Below, one piece after another: positions 8,849 through 18,537 of a DNA stretch of 64,000 nt; within the stretch, counting starts at the first letter, position 1, and each line of letters opens with the position of its first letter. The notes under the pieces are model-generated. The model made no database searches, was not told the origin of the DNA, and worked only from the letters and a program-made list of their open reading frames with translations. The DNA is taken from contig NZ_QOCH01000013.1 in assembly GCF_003318275.1 (NCBI RefSeq), forward strand, positions 186,001 to 250,000, given 5' to 3'. Source of the DNA: Marinobacter sp. F3R11 (GTDB lineage Bacteria; Pseudomonadota; Gammaproteobacteria; Pseudomonadales; Oleiphilaceae). The position numbers and the translations under genes were made by a program.

Positions 8849-10279
8849 ATGAGCACACAAAATCCGAACCTGACATATAACTATAAGGTGGTGAGACAGT
8901 TCGCCATCATGACAGTGGTATGGGGTATTGTTGGCATGGCGCTAGGGGTGTTGATCGCAGCACAACTGGTTTGGCCATCCCTCAACCTCGACCTGCCGTT
9001 TACTCATTTCGGTCGCCTGCGACCGCTGCATACCAACGCAGTTATTTTTGGCTTTGGTGGTAGTGCCCTGTTCGCGACCTCATATTATGTGGTTCAGCGC
9101 ACCTGTCAGACACGCCTGATTTCTGACAAGCTTGCGGCCTTCACCTTCTGGGGATGGACCGCAATTATCATTTCTGCAGCAATTACGCTGCCAATGGGTC
9201 TCACCAGCACCAAAGAATATGCAGAGCTGGAATGGCCGATTGATATTGCCATTGCCGTGGTCTGGGTTGTTTACGCGCTGGTATTTTTCGGAACCATCAC
9301 GAAACGAAGCACATCCCATATCTACGTGGCCAACTGGTTCTATGGCGCGTTCATTATTACCATTGCAGTACTGCACATTGGTAATAACCTGGCCCTGCCG
9401 GTCAGCGCTTTCAAATCCTACTCGGCCTACGCCGGTGTAACAGACGCGATGATGCAGTGGTGGTACGGCCACAACGCCGTAGGCTTCTTCCTGACTGCTG
9501 GCTTCCTGGGCATGATGTACTACTTCGTTCCGAAGCAAGCCGGCCGGCCGGTATACTCCTACCGTCTGTCCATAGTGCATTTCTGGGCATTGATTGCGAC
9601 CTACGTATGGGCCGGTGGCCACCACCTGCACTACTCTGCACTGCCAGACTGGGCCCAGACTGCCAGTATGGTTATGTCCCTGATCCTGCTTGCTCCATCC
9701 TGGGGCGGTATGATCAACGGCATGATGACTCTGTCCGGCGCATGGCACAAACTCCGCACCGACCCCATCCTGCGCTTCCTGGTGGTTTCCCTGTCGTTCT
9801 ACGGCATGTCCACTTTTGAAGGCCCGATGATGTCCATCAAAACTGTAAACGCACTGTCTCACAACACTGACTGGACCGTCGGCCACGTACACTCCGGTGC
9901 TCTGGGCTGGGTTGCCATGATCAGTATCGGTGCGATCTATCACCTGATTCCCAAGGTCTGGGGACTCAAAGAAATGTACAGCGTAAGCCTGATCAACGTG
10001 CACTTCTGGCTCGCGACTGTCGGAACCGTGCTGTACATCGTTGCTATGTGGGTTAACGGCATCATGCAGGGTTTGATGTGGCGTGCGGTTAATGAAGACG
10101 GCACCCTGACCTACAGCTTTGTGGAAGCTCTTGAAGCATCCTATCCGGGTTATTTCGTTCGCTTCCTCGGCGGCGTTATCTTCCTGTCCGGCATGCTGTT
10201 CATGGCCTACAACGTTTACATGACCGTACGCCAGAAAGAAGCGGTTGCGCAGGACAACGCAGCAATTCAGGCGGCGTAA
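8849..10279 (+). CDS. ccoN: cbb3 oxidase catalytic subunit I, CcoN
   Basis: A 476-residue haem-copper oxidase subunit I of the C-family, with about twelve membrane helices. Copper-B ligands are visible as H208 (WYGHNAVG) and H258/H259 (WAGGHHLHY). The cross-linked tyrosine is at Y252 (TYVWAGG), and the [11 protein letters not shown] segment holds the two haem-ligand histidines. Numbering is within one residue of the structurally known Pseudomonas stutzeri enzyme. It reduces oxygen to water at high affinity in the inner membrane and pumps protons. It is the first gene of ccoNOQP, 14 bases before ccoO. Confidence 0.97.
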   Translation: MSTQNPNLTYNYKVVRQFAIMTVVWGIVGMALGVLIAAQLVWPSLNLDLPFTHFGRLRPLHTNAVIFGFGGSALFATSYYVVQRTCQTRLISDKLAAFTFWGWTAIIISAAITLPMGLTSTKEYAELEWPIDIAIAVVWVVYALVFFGTITKRSTSHIYVANWFYGAFIITIAVLHIGNNLALPVSAFKSYSAYAGVTDAMMQWWYGHNAVGFFLTAGFLGMMYYFVPKQAGRPVYSYRLSIVHFWALIATYVWAGGHHLHYSALPDWAQTASMVMSLILLAPSWGGMINGMMTLSGAWHKLRTDPILRFLVVSLSFYGMSTFEGPMMSIKTVNALSHNTDWTVGHVHSGALGWVAMISIGAIYHLIPKVWGLKEMYSVSLINVHFWLATVGTVLYIVAMWVNGIMQGLMWRAVNEDGTLTYSFVEALEASYPGYFVRFLGGVIFLSGMLFMAYNVYMTVRQKEAVAQDNAAIQAA

Positions 10280-10293
10280 CGGAGAGAGACCAG

Positions 10294-10902
10294 ATGAAAC
10301 ACGAAATTGTAGAAAAAAATATTGGCTTGATGATTGTCTTGATCATCCTGACCATCAGTGGTGGTTTCCTCGCAGAAGTAGTGCCGCTGTTCTTCCTGAA
10401 ACAAGTCAACGAGCCAATTGAAGGTCTTGAACCTCTGTCTGCTCTGGAACTGGAAGGCCGCGACATCTACATACGTGAAGGTTGTCACGTCTGCCATACC
10501 CAGCAGATCCGCCCCTTCCGTGCTGAAACCGAGCGTTACGGCCACTACTCCGTTGCGGGTGAGTTTGTTTACGAACGCCCGTTCCTGTGGGGTTCCAAGC
10601 GCACAGGGCCTGACCTGGCCCGTGTTGGCGGCCGTTATTCAGATGCATGGCAACGTCAGCATCTGTATAACCCGCGCAGCGTGGTTCCTGAATCCAATAT
10701 GCCTGCTTTCCCGTGGCTGTTCGAAGATGTAGTAAACCACAAAGCCACTGCAGCCAAGATGACTGGCTTGCAGACGCTGGGTGTGCCGTACACAGACGAA
10801 CAGATTGCTGCTGCAGCCGGCGAAGTGGAAGGCAAGTTTGAAATCGAGGCTCTGGTTGCATATCTGCAGCAGCTGGGCACGGTTATTTCAGACAAACGGT
10901 GA
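10294..10902 (+). CDS. ccoO: cbb3 oxidase monohaem cytochrome c subunit CcoO
   Basis: A 202-residue membrane-anchored cytochrome c. One N-terminal helix (about residues 10-35) is followed by a periplasmic domain with a single haem site C64-H-V-C67-H68 (GCHVCHTQQ). The likely axial Met lies in the SNMPAFPWL segment. It passes electrons from CcoP to CcoN. GGAGAG precedes the ATG. The stop is four bases before ccoQ. Confidence 0.96.
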   Translation: MKHEIVEKNIGLMIVLIILTISGGFLAEVVPLFFLKQVNEPIEGLEPLSALELEGRDIYIREGCHVCHTQQIRPFRAETERYGHYSVAGEFVYERPFLWGSKRTGPDLARVGGRYSDAWQRQHLYNPRSVVPESNMPAFPWLFEDVVNHKATAAKMTGLQTLGVPYTDEQIAAAAGEVEGKFEIEALVAYLQQLGTVISDKR

Positions 10903-10906
10903 TTTG

Positions 10907-11092
10907 ATGGATATTAACGAGTTACGCGGCATTCATACCCTTCTGGTGATGGCTGTTTTTATAGGCATCATCTGGTGGGCGTTCAGTGCCCACCGTAAAA
11001 AGGCAAACGAAGAAGCAGCCCACCTCCCCTTCGATGATGACGAGGTGGCAAAGCGTACTCTTGAACAGGAAAAAACGGAGAAAAAACAATGA
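10907..11092 (+). CDS. ccoQ: cbb3 oxidase small subunit CcoQ
   Basis: A 61-residue protein: one membrane helix (about residues 9-27, HTLLVMAVFIGIIWWAF) followed by a charged, Lys/Glu-rich cytosolic tail. This is the normal CcoQ layout; CcoQ stabilises the assembled oxidase. The frame is open further upstream, but the position just after the ccoO stop and the MDINELRGIHT start fix the gene here. Its stop overlaps the ccoP start as ATGA, indicating translational coupling. Confidence 0.92.
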   Translation: MDINELRGIHTLLVMAVFIGIIWWAFSAHRKKANEEAAHLPFDDDEVAKRTLEQEKTEKKQ

Positions 11093-11979
11093 GTACCTTC
11101 TGGAGCATCTGGGTCACTGTGATCGTGCTCGGTACCGTTTTCGGTTGTGCCTGGCTACTCTTCGCAACACGTAAGAGCCAGACAACTGAAGTGGAAACTG
11201 ACCGCACCATGGGCCATTCCTTCGATGGCATCGAAGAGTACGACAACCCGCTGCCAAAATGGTGGTTCTACTTGTTTGTCGCTACTTGTATTTTCGCTCT
11301 GGGTTATCTCGCGCTGTATCCCGGCCTTGGTAACTACAAAGGGCTTCTTGGCTGGACTTCCGCCAATCAGTGGGAGAAAGAAGTCGCCGCAGCTGACGAG
11401 CAGTACGGTCCAATCTATGCGCAGTATGGTCAGACCCCTGTACCAGAACTGGCAAAAGATGAAGACGCCCTGAAGATTGGTCAGCGCCTTTTCGCCAACA
11501 ACTGTTCTGTGTGTCACGGTTCTGCAGCTCGCGGCCAGGTAGGCTTCCCCAACCTCACAGACGGTGATTGGCTGTGGGGTGGAACACCTGAGGCGATACT
11601 GCAAACCCTGCACAACGGTCGTATGGGCAACATGCCTGCAAAAGGTGTAATGCCTAATATGACCAATGAACAGGTTGACCAGGTGGTGAATTACGTTCTG
11701 AGCTTCAGTGGTCGTGAAATCGATGCTGCTGCAGCCACTGCTGGCCAGGCCGTATTTGCTCAGGCCTGCGTAGCCTGCCACGGCCCTGAAGGCAAAGGCA
11801 TGACCGCTCTCGGCGCTCCCAACCTTACAGACAACGTATGGTTGTATGGTTCCAACTACGAGTGGATCAGGGAGACTGTACTGCACGGTCGCCAGAACGA
11901 GATGCCAGCTCAAGGTGGTCGTCTCTCAGACGATCAGATCCAGATCCTGGCAGCATACGTTTACAGCCTGTCCAACTGA
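11089..11979 (+). CDS. ccoP: cbb3 oxidase dihaem cytochrome c subunit CcoP
   Basis: A 296-residue CcoP with two N-terminal helices (about residues 4-25 and 58-77), as in longer CcoP forms. Two cytochrome c domains follow, with haem sites CSVCH (C139/C142/H143) and CVACH (C227/C230/H231). Met ligand candidates lie in GNMPAKG and NEMPAQGG. It takes electrons from soluble cytochromes and hands them to CcoO. It overlaps ccoQ by four bases. Confidence 0.96.
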   Translation: MSTFWSIWVTVIVLGTVFGCAWLLFATRKSQTTEVETDRTMGHSFDGIEEYDNPLPKWWFYLFVATCIFALGYLALYPGLGNYKGLLGWTSANQWEKEVAAADEQYGPIYAQYGQTPVPELAKDEDALKIGQRLFANNCSVCHGSAARGQVGFPNLTDGDWLWGGTPEAILQTLHNGRMGNMPAKGVMPNMTNEQVDQVVNYVLSFSGREIDAAAATAGQAVFAQACVACHGPEGKGMTALGAPNLTDNVWLYGSNYEWIRETVLHGRQNEMPAQGGRLSDDQIQILAAYVYSLSN

Positions 11980-11986
11980 CTTTCCA

Positions 11987-12009
11987 GCCGGGTTTCTACG
12001 AAGCCCGGC
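11987..12009 (+). terminator. Strong hairpin after ccoP (terminator or mRNA stabiliser)
   Basis: GCCGGGTTTC / GAAGCCCGGC form a 10-bp stem (one G-T pair) around a 3-base loop, seven bases after the ccoP stop. No T tract follows, so a Rho-independent terminator is not certain. It could instead protect the ccoNOQP mRNA 3' end or set the ccoNOQP to ccoGHIS expression ratio. Confidence 0.5.
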
Positions 12010-12114
12010 ATGGTCTGTTCAACCCTGTGTCTGCGTGCGGGCACAGGCTTGAGAAGATCAGCTCCAGCCTGAAAAGGCACAGCATCAGCTTTACTACTCC
12101 ATCTGGAGATATCC

Positions 12115-13545
12115 ATGAGTAATGAAATTCCAGTCCAACAGATTGACCCCTCCTCGGAACCCTCAGATAAAAACAAGAAAAGCGAAACCGTCGAGTTATA
12201 CGCAAGCCGTAAGAAGATATACGTCAAAGAAGTAAAAGGTCTTTTCCAGCGCATCCGAACGATCAGCTTGCTGGTACTTATGAGCATGTATTTTCTGTTC
12301 GTATGGCTCACGCTGGATGGAAGCCCGCTAATCCACTTTGACCTGCCAGCACGGGAATTCCATCTCTACGGTGTCACCTTTTATCCGAAGGACTTTTTCC
12401 TGCTTTCAGGCATGCTGATCATCTGTGCCTTCGGCCTCTTTTTCATCACTACATTATTTGGTCGGGTCTGGTGTGGTTATACCTGCCCTCAGACCGTCTG
12501 GACCTTCATCTTCATGTGGGTTGAGGAGCGGATTGAAGGGAGCCGTAACAAGCGGATGAAGCTGGACAAAGCTCCCAACTCTAAGGAAAAAATAGTCAAG
12601 AAATCGCTGAAACATGCAATCTGGCTATTTATTGCCCTGATGACCGGACTTACGTTTGTCGGCTATTTCTATCCGATTCGTGAATTGATTGTCGATATTT
12701 TCACCTTCCAGGCCAATGGCTGGGCTTACTTCTGGGTTGCATTTTTTACCATAGCCACCTATCTCAACGCGGGCTGGATGCGGGAACAAGTGTGCTTGTA
12801 TATGTGCCCGTACGCCCGCTTTCAGTCGGTCATGTTTGACCCGAATACCCGGGTTGTTTCCTACGATCCTAATCGCGGCGAGCCTCGCGGCGGTCGTAAG
12901 AAAGGTGTAAAACCTGAAGAAGTCGGCCTTGGCGACTGCATTGATTGTGGGCAGTGTGTGCATGTATGCCCTACAGGAATTGATATTCGTGATGGCCTTC
13001 AATATGAGTGCATCGGCTGCGCATTGTGCATCGACGCCTGCGATGAAATCATGGATAAAATGGAGTATCCCCGCGGGCTGATCCGTTACACCACAGAAAA
13101 TGAGCTGGAAGGCAAACCGTCGAAATTGCTGCGGCCTCGTACATTCGGCTATGGCGCAGTTCTGACGGCGATGATGGCTACGATTGTTTTCGTGATTGCA
13201 ACACGGGTCCCCGCCCAGATGGATGCCCTGAGAGATCGCGGCACCCTGTTCAGCTTTAATGGCGAGGGACGCATTGAGAACTCTTACACCCTGAAAATAG
13301 CCAACATGTCGGAAGTTCCGCAAACCTTTACGCTATCCGTAACAGGACTGGAAGGCTTACGCATTCTGACTCAGACCCAGGTAACTGTAGACAGCGGCGA
13401 AAACCGTTCCCTGCCTACTGTTGTGGATGTTCCACCTGAATCCATACCACAATCAAACAACGAAATAATATTCCATGCACAGTCTGAAACGGACGCTTCA
13501 CTGAAGCTGGAAACCGAAAGCCGATTTGTCGGTCCAACACAGTGA
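12115..13545 (+). CDS. ccoG: cbb3 assembly protein CcoG (membrane polyferredoxin, copper reductase)
   Basis: A 476-residue CcoG/RdxA/FixG protein. It has about five membrane helices in the first 270 residues, with GRVWCGYTCPQTVW and CLYMCPYARFQ motifs. A double 4Fe-4S ferredoxin domain follows (CIDCGQCVHVCP and CIGCALCIDAC), then another helix and a periplasmic Ig-like FixG domain. CcoG is reported to reduce Cu(II) to Cu(I) for oxidase copper delivery. CTGGAG lies about ten bases before the ATG. It is separated from ccoP by 135 bases containing a hairpin. Confidence 0.95.
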   Translation: MSNEIPVQQIDPSSEPSDKNKKSETVELYASRKKIYVKEVKGLFQRIRTISLLVLMSMYFLFVWLTLDGSPLIHFDLPAREFHLYGVTFYPKDFFLLSGMLIICAFGLFFITTLFGRVWCGYTCPQTVWTFIFMWVEERIEGSRNKRMKLDKAPNSKEKIVKKSLKHAIWLFIALMTGLTFVGYFYPIRELIVDIFTFQANGWAYFWVAFFTIATYLNAGWMREQVCLYMCPYARFQSVMFDPNTRVVSYDPNRGEPRGGRKKGVKPEEVGLGDCIDCGQCVHVCPTGIDIRDGLQYECIGCALCIDACDEIMDKMEYPRGLIRYTTENELEGKPSKLLRPRTFGYGAVLTAMMATIVFVIATRVPAQMDALRDRGTLFSFNGEGRIENSYTLKIANMSEVPQTFTLSVTGLEGLRILTQTQVTVDSGENRSLPTVVDVPPESIPQSNNEIIFHAQSETDASLKLETESRFVGPTQ

Positions 13546-13564
13546 GGCCTTCGTGGCCACTGTG
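13538..13564 (+). other. Intercistronic hairpin at the ccoG stop codon
   Basis: CACAGTG-A-GGCC / GGCCACTGTG form an 11-bp stem with one bulged A and a TTCGT loop, overlapping the ccoG stop codon. There is no T tract and ccoH follows closely, so an mRNA processing or stability element is more likely than a terminator. Confidence 0.5.
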
Positions 13565-13594
13565 AGCAACCTGTATTAGACGAGACTGAGCAAT

Positions 13595-14110
13595 ATGAAT
13601 AACGAAGTACCCGTAGCACCCTGGTACCGGCAGCCCTGGTTCTGGTTTCTGACCATCGCCCCACTGTCCGCAATTACCTTCAGTATGTGCATGCTGGTCG
13701 TAGCTTCCAACATGAAAGATACGATGGTTACTGATGACTATTCAAAAGAAGGCCGAGGTATCAATCTTGAGATAGCTCGCGATCAGGCGGCTAAAGAGAT
13801 GGGGCTGACTGCCGACATGGCATTCGAGGACCGGAGCCTTATATTGAAAGTTAACGCCGAACAGGGTCCATTGGATGCGCCCTACCTGATACTCACCCTC
13901 TTTCACCCGACGCTGGCCCAGAACGACCGCACCATTCAGTTCCGGAATGACGGCAACGGCCTTTATTCAGGAACCATGCTGCAGGACATCGACGGCCGCT
14001 GGTATTATGAGCTCCGCGGCCCTGAGAACCATTGGCGCCTCAAAGGCGAAGCCTGGCTACCCGCTGAAGGCAATATCCACATGACCTCAAAAGGCGCCGC
14101 AAAAGGGTGA
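13595..14110 (+). CDS. ccoH: cbb3 assembly protein CcoH/FixH
   Basis: A 171-residue FixH-family protein: a single N-terminal membrane anchor (about residues 15-36, FWFLTIAPLSAITFSMCMLV) and a periplasmic beta-rich domain with the family's DDYSKEGRGIN segment just after the membrane. CcoH is needed for stable assembly of the oxidase and interacts with CcoN. It sits in the usual ccoG-ccoH-ccoI order. Its TGA overlaps the GTG start of ccoI by four bases. Confidence 0.92.
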   Translation: MNNEVPVAPWYRQPWFWFLTIAPLSAITFSMCMLVVASNMKDTMVTDDYSKEGRGINLEIARDQAAKEMGLTADMAFEDRSLILKVNAEQGPLDAPYLILTLFHPTLAQNDRTIQFRNDGNGLYSGTMLQDIDGRWYYELRGPENHWRLKGEAWLPAEGNIHMTSKGAAKG

Positions 14111-16527
14111 CCCCCCTGGATTGCTACCATTGTGGCGAACCGGCTGATGGTGAGCCGCCTATTACGCTTGAGCTCGATGGGCAAACCCGTTTTTTCTGTT
14201 GTCAGGGCTGCAAGGCTGTTTGTGAGACCATTCATAATGAAGGTCTGACCGGTTTTTATCAGCTTCGTACAGAAACCGCTGTCACCCCCCGCCAGCTAAC
14301 CGATTCCGAGTTTGAGCGGCTCAGGGAGCTGGATCACCCGCTCGTCCAGCAGGCCTTCGTTTCACCGGTTAAAGGTGGGCAGGAGGCTCAGCTTTTGATT
14401 GGTGGTATCACCTGCGCCGCCTGTATCTGGTTGCTGGAAAACCACATGAAAAAGCAACCGGGCGTACTATCCTTCTCTGTAAACCATACAACCCAACGAG
14501 CCCGACTCGTCTGGGCTCAGGATAAGGCGTCACTGAGCGATTTGCTGATCGCTATTCATGAACTTGGCTACACTGCCCGCCCCTATCAGTCAGATGCTGT
14601 CGAGGAGCAGCTGAAAGCCGAACACCGCTCCATGTTGATCCGTCTGGCCGTAGCTGGCATCGGTACGTTCCAGAGCATGATGCTGGCGTTTCCGCTCTAT
14701 TTCGAGCTGGTCAGCAACCTGTCACAAGAGTTTGTGACCTTTTTCCGCTGGTTCAGCTTACTGGTTGCAACGCCCGTTGTGCTTTACAGCGCAGCGCCTT
14801 TTTTCCGCAATGCACTCCGCGATGTAAGAACCCGGCACCTTACAATGGATGTGCCAGTTGCCATCGCCATTGGCCTTGCGTACCTGGCCAGCGCCTGGGT
14901 AACCGTTATGGGCGGCGAAGAGGTGTATTTCGAATCCGTCTGCATGTTCACATTCTTTCTGTTACTGGGGCGCTACATTGAAGTGCAGGCCAGATACCGA
15001 GCAGGACTTACAGGCAACGCACTGGCGGGGTTCCACCCCACGGTAGCAACCCGGGTGGATGGAGAAAACACAGAAATTGTTCCAGCCCACCAGGTTAAAC
15101 CCAGCGATGTGGTTCGGGTCAGGCCTGGAGAGACTCTGCCCGTTGATGGCGTAATCCTCCGTGGCCAGTCCACTCTCAACGAATCTGCACTTACCGGCGA
15201 GTACCTGCCGGAAACCCGCGTACCCGGAGATACTGTCCATGCCGGCAGCATCAATGGCGAGAATCCGCTGGACATACAGGTGGAGAAATCCGGTGCTCAG
15301 ACCCGGCTTTCCGGGATTCTTCGGATACTGGATCGGGTACAGTCAGAAAAACCACCCGTTGCCCGTATGGCAGACCGCATTGCCGGCAAGTTTGTCGGGC
15401 GCGTACTCATTCTCGCACCTGTAGTCTGGATCGGCTGGTGGCTGGCAGGTGCAGACAATGCATTCGATATCACACTCTCGGTTCTTGTCGTAACCTGCCC
15501 CTGTGCCCTGTCACTTGCCACACCTACAGCTATCACTTCAGCCACTGTCAAATTAAGACGTCTCGGCTTTCTCCCGACCCGTGGCCATGCGCTGGAGTCG
15601 ATGAATTCCATTGATACAGTGGTCTTCGATAAAACCGGCACCCTGACACGAGGGGAACTGAGTCTGATCGGTACCCGAATTGTCGGCAGCAAAGACAAGG
15701 ATACCTGCTTGCGCCTGGCTGCCGGTCTGGAGCGACATTCGGAGCATCCTATCGCCCGCGTATTCCATAATCGCCCAGCGGCCGCTATTGACCATGTAAC
15801 CAACCATATGGGCGGAGGGCTTTCCGGAAAATTTGGCGACCAGACACTTTTTATTGGCCACAAAGACTTTGTTGCCGGGCACAATAATGCGCCTCAACCT
15901 GAATCGGAATCCCATTCAGGTATGGAAATCTGGCTGGCATCTGAAAACGAATGGCTGGCCTGCTTCCAGCTTGATGACCAGCCCAGGGAAGATGCCGCAG
16001 AAGCGGTAAAAGCCTTGCAGGCCGCAGGTATTCGTACACTACTGTTAAGCGGCGACCGGTCCGGCCACGTCCGTCAGATTGCAGACGTTCTGGGCATTGA
16101 TGAGGCCATTGGACAAGCCTCGCCAGAGGATAAACTGGACGTACTGAACAGGCTCAGAGCGGAGGGACACCAGGTAATGATGGTCGGTGACGGCCTGAAC
16201 GACCTGCCGTCTATGGCCGGAGCCGGTATTTCTGTGGCTATGGGCTCAGCAGCTGATCTTACTCAGCTCAAAGCAGATGCTGTTCTGCTCAATGGTCAGC
16301 TGATGCAATTAGTTGAAGCTCTCAACACCAGTCGCCGAACCCGGAAAATCATTCGCCAGAATATGGCATGGGCCCTTGTCTACAACCTGTGTGCCCTGCC
16401 CCTGGCAGCTGCCGGCCTGGTTCCACCCTGGCTCGCGGCAATCGGCATGTCGCTCAGTTCGTTGATCGTTGTGCTTAACGCCTTGCGTCTTGGAACAGAA
16501 ACCCGCACCGTAAATACCAAGCTCTGA
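14107..16527 (+). CDS. ccoI: Copper-exporting P1B-type ATPase CcoI/FixI (CopA2 type)
   Basis: An 806-residue heavy-metal P-type ATPase. A Cys-rich N-terminal metal-binding segment (YHCGEP ... FFCCQGCKAVC) is followed by an HMA domain with GGITCAACIW. About eight helices carry the metal-site CPCALSLATP. Phosphorylation motif DKTGTLT, nucleotide-domain SEHPIARVF and hinge GDGLNDLPSM are all intact. CcoI pumps copper to the periplasm for oxidase metallation rather than detoxification. It starts with GTG, overlapping ccoH by four bases (GTGA). Confidence 0.95.
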   Translation: MTPLDCYHCGEPADGEPPITLELDGQTRFFCCQGCKAVCETIHNEGLTGFYQLRTETAVTPRQLTDSEFERLRELDHPLVQQAFVSPVKGGQEAQLLIGGITCAACIWLLENHMKKQPGVLSFSVNHTTQRARLVWAQDKASLSDLLIAIHELGYTARPYQSDAVEEQLKAEHRSMLIRLAVAGIGTFQSMMLAFPLYFELVSNLSQEFVTFFRWFSLLVATPVVLYSAAPFFRNALRDVRTRHLTMDVPVAIAIGLAYLASAWVTVMGGEEVYFESVCMFTFFLLLGRYIEVQARYRAGLTGNALAGFHPTVATRVDGENTEIVPAHQVKPSDVVRVRPGETLPVDGVILRGQSTLNESALTGEYLPETRVPGDTVHAGSINGENPLDIQVEKSGAQTRLSGILRILDRVQSEKPPVARMADRIAGKFVGRVLILAPVVWIGWWLAGADNAFDITLSVLVVTCPCALSLATPTAITSATVKLRRLGFLPTRGHALESMNSIDTVVFDKTGTLTRGELSLIGTRIVGSKDKDTCLRLAAGLERHSEHPIARVFHNRPAAAIDHVTNHMGGGLSGKFGDQTLFIGHKDFVAGHNNAPQPESESHSGMEIWLASENEWLACFQLDDQPREDAAEAVKALQAAGIRTLLLSGDRSGHVRQIADVLGIDEAIGQASPEDKLDVLNRLRAEGHQVMMVGDGLNDLPSMAGAGISVAMGSAADLTQLKADAVLLNGQLMQLVEALNTSRRTRKIIRQNMAWALVYNLCALPLAAAGLVPPWLAAIGMSLSSLIVVLNALRLGTETRTVNTKL

Positions 16528-16543
16528 CTATGAGGTTTAATCC

Positions 16544-16798
16544 GTGGAAATCGTAATGATCCTGGTGCCAGTGATGCTGATCCTGGTGGTGATGGGTATT
16601 TTTCTGTTCTCCTGGGCCGTTAAAAATGGCCAGTACGATGACCTTGAAGGCCCTGCACACCGTATTTTGTATGACGATGACAAAGACATGATCCCGGAGG
16701 AGGCTCGCATGGACACACCTCAAGATGCAAAAAAGCAGGTCCCTGAGCCTGAAGCCAGTCCGGATCCCAGCCAGGAAGACCAGCCCGGCCGCCCATGA
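16544..16798 (+). CDS. ccoS: cbb3 maturation protein CcoS
   Basis: An 84-residue protein with one N-terminal helix (MILVPVMLILVVMGIFLFSWAV) and the family's KNGQYDDLEGPAHRIL segment directly after it. That pattern is characteristic of CcoS, needed for haem and copper cofactor insertion into the oxidase. The tail is Pro/Glu-rich and longer than in many CcoS proteins. A GTG start is supported by GAGG eight bases upstream. It overlaps the next gene by four bases. Confidence 0.92.
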   Translation: MEIVMILVPVMLILVVMGIFLFSWAVKNGQYDDLEGPAHRILYDDDKDMIPEEARMDTPQDAKKQVPEPEASPDPSQEDQPGRP

Positions 16799-17490
16799 AT
16801 CCGGAACTTTATCTGAGTTACCCCAGTGCATTCCTTATAGGCCTGCTTGGCAGCACCCACTGCCTTGGCATGTGCGGTGGTATAAGTGCGTCGCTCTCCA
16901 TGGCATTGCGTGTCGGTAAGGGTTTTCGCCTGCGCCAGTCACTGCTTCTGATTGCCTTCAATTCAGGACGAATCGCAAGTTATGCATTGATAGCGACCCT
17001 GGTTGCGATACTGAGCACATCCGCTGCCAATCAATGGGCCGGGCTCGGCATTGTGCTGCGCTCTATAGCAGGCTTGTTACTTATTTTCATGGGGTTATCC
17101 ATGGGGCAGTGGTGGCAGGGTATCCGCTACATTGAGCGCATCGGTGCCCCGCTCTGGAAAAGACTGGCTCCGGTCACCAAACGCTTCCTGCCCGTTAATC
17201 ACCCCGGCCAGGCTCTTGCTCTCGGGGCTTTGTGGGGCTGGCTACCCTGTGGACTTGTATACAGCACCCTTGGTTGGGCAGCACTGCAGCCAACGGTTGG
17301 CTCAGCCGCGCTTACCATGGTGTTTTTCGGGCTTGGTACCCTGCCATCCATGCTTGCGACCGGTTTCGCAGCAAGCTGGATCAGCGGTTTAAAGAGTAAT
17401 CAGATATTCCGAAAGTTCACGGGAATCCTGTTGATTCTTTTCGGGCTATGGACCCTGCCGGTCGCAACCTTCATCAGCAGCAGCCATTGA
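16795..17490 (+). CDS. TauE/SafE (DsbD_2-like) membrane protein of the cco cluster
   Basis: A 231-residue protein with about six membrane helices and the motif GSTHCLGMCGG near its start (about residues 19-29), plus WLPCGLVYSTL midway. Both are typical of the UreH/SafE-like membrane family (DsbD_2) that follows ccoS in Pseudomonas. Its His/Cys motif in the membrane suggests metal handling, but function is unproven. ATGA overlap with ccoS indicates coupling. In Pseudomonas hemN and anr follow; neither is present here. Confidence 0.85.
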   Translation: MNPELYLSYPSAFLIGLLGSTHCLGMCGGISASLSMALRVGKGFRLRQSLLLIAFNSGRIASYALIATLVAILSTSAANQWAGLGIVLRSIAGLLLIFMGLSMGQWWQGIRYIERIGAPLWKRLAPVTKRFLPVNHPGQALALGALWGWLPCGLVYSTLGWAALQPTVGSAALTMVFFGLGTLPSMLATGFAASWISGLKSNQIFRKFTGILLILFGLWTLPVATFISSSH

Positions 17491-17521
17491 GGCGCAGGCG
17501 CCTTCGCACCTGCATCTCAAT
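17486..17521. terminator. Imperfect long hairpin between convergent cco cluster and ttcA
   Basis: ATTGAG...CTCAAT arms enclose GCAGG-C-GC / GC-A-CCTGC around a CTTC loop. It lies exactly at the end of the cco operon and before the ttcA stop. It lacks a clear T tract on either strand, so a bidirectional terminator role is plausible but unproven. Confidence 0.4.
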
Positions 17522-17538
17522 AAACCTCAAGCAAACCG

Positions 17539-18459
17539 TCAGATGTTAAGAACATCCAGACGACCAAAACTCGGCTCTGGTTCCAGCCCTGGTGCGACCG
17601 TCTGAACTGCCCCTTGCTTTTCGTCCAGGCGCTTGCCCTCGCGAAAATCATACAGGCTGGTGTCAGCAAGATGGGAGGGCTCAACGTTGCACAGGGCCTT
17701 GAACATGGTTTCAAGCCGGCCAGGGTGCTGTTTATCCCACTGCTGGAACATGTCCTTGATAACCTGTCGCTGCAGGTTCTCCTGAGAGCCGCAAAGATTG
17801 CAGGGGATGATAGGAAACTGTCTGAGAGCTGCGTACCGTGCAATATCCTTCTCACGGCTGTATGCCAAAGGCCGGATAACCGTATTCCGCCCATCATCAC
17901 TGTGGAGTACCGGTGGCATTGTTTTAAGTTTGCCGCCATAAAACATATTCAGAAACAGGGTTTCCAGAAGGTCATCTCGATGGTGCCCCAGTGCAATCTT
18001 GGTTACGCCATGCTCTTCGGCAAAATTATAGAGAATCCCGCGACGCAGTCTCGAACATAGCCCACAGGTAGTTTTACCCTCCGGAACCTTGTCCTTGACG
18101 ATGCTGTACGTATCCTTCTCGATAATGTGATACTCGATGCCCAGACCGGAAAGATAGCCCGGAAGAATCTCTTCCGGGAAACCTGGTTGTTTCTGATCCA
18201 GATTAACCGCAATCAACTCAAACGAAACGGGTGCGTTTTTCTGCAGATTAAGCAAAATATCCAGCATGGCGTATGAATCTTTGCCACCGGACAAACAACA
18301 CATAACCTTGTCACCGGCTTCGATCATCGAGAAATCTGCAATGGCCCGACCGGCTTCCCGGCGCAGGCGTTTCTGCAATTTATTCTGCTCTACCTTGCAG
18401 GAACGTTCGTACTCGTTACTCGAGAGTTGTTTTGGGCTGTCGGTTATCGCTTTGGGCAT
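17539..18459 (-). CDS. ttcA: tRNA 2-thiocytidine(32) synthetase TtcA
   Basis: A 306-residue PP-loop ATPase with SGGKDS at residues 57-62 and the two CxxC motifs that hold the 4Fe-4S cluster (CGLCSRLRR and [13 protein letters not shown]). [22 protein letters not shown] and FYGGKLK also match E. coli TtcA. It thiolates C32 of certain tRNAs. The start is the first ATG before the conserved NKLQKRLRR segment; its ribosome site is weak. It is divergent from the TetR gene, with 78 bases between. Confidence 0.94.
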   Translation of the reverse strand: MPKAITDSPKQLSSNEYERSCKVEQNKLQKRLRREAGRAIADFSMIEAGDKVMCCLSGGKDSYAMLDILLNLQKNAPVSFELIAVNLDQKQPGFPEEILPGYLSGLGIEYHIIEKDTYSIVKDKVPEGKTTCGLCSRLRRGILYNFAEEHGVTKIALGHHRDDLLETLFLNMFYGGKLKTMPPVLHSDDGRNTVIRPLAYSREKDIARYAALRQFPIIPCNLCGSQENLQRQVIKDMFQQWDKQHPGRLETMFKALCNVEPSHLADTSLYDFREGKRLDEKQGAVQTVAPGLEPEPSFGRLDVLNI

Positions 18460-18537
18460 ATAAACTATATTCGTTTGGAAAATGGTAGAAAGATTATACG
18501 CATCACATCATTTCAGTGACAGGACGCCGACATAGAG

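Noticed and set aside
9080..10003. 307-aa minus-strand frame inside ccoN
   Set aside because: ccoN is certain; the antisense frame is His/Gln-rich low-quality shadow coding.
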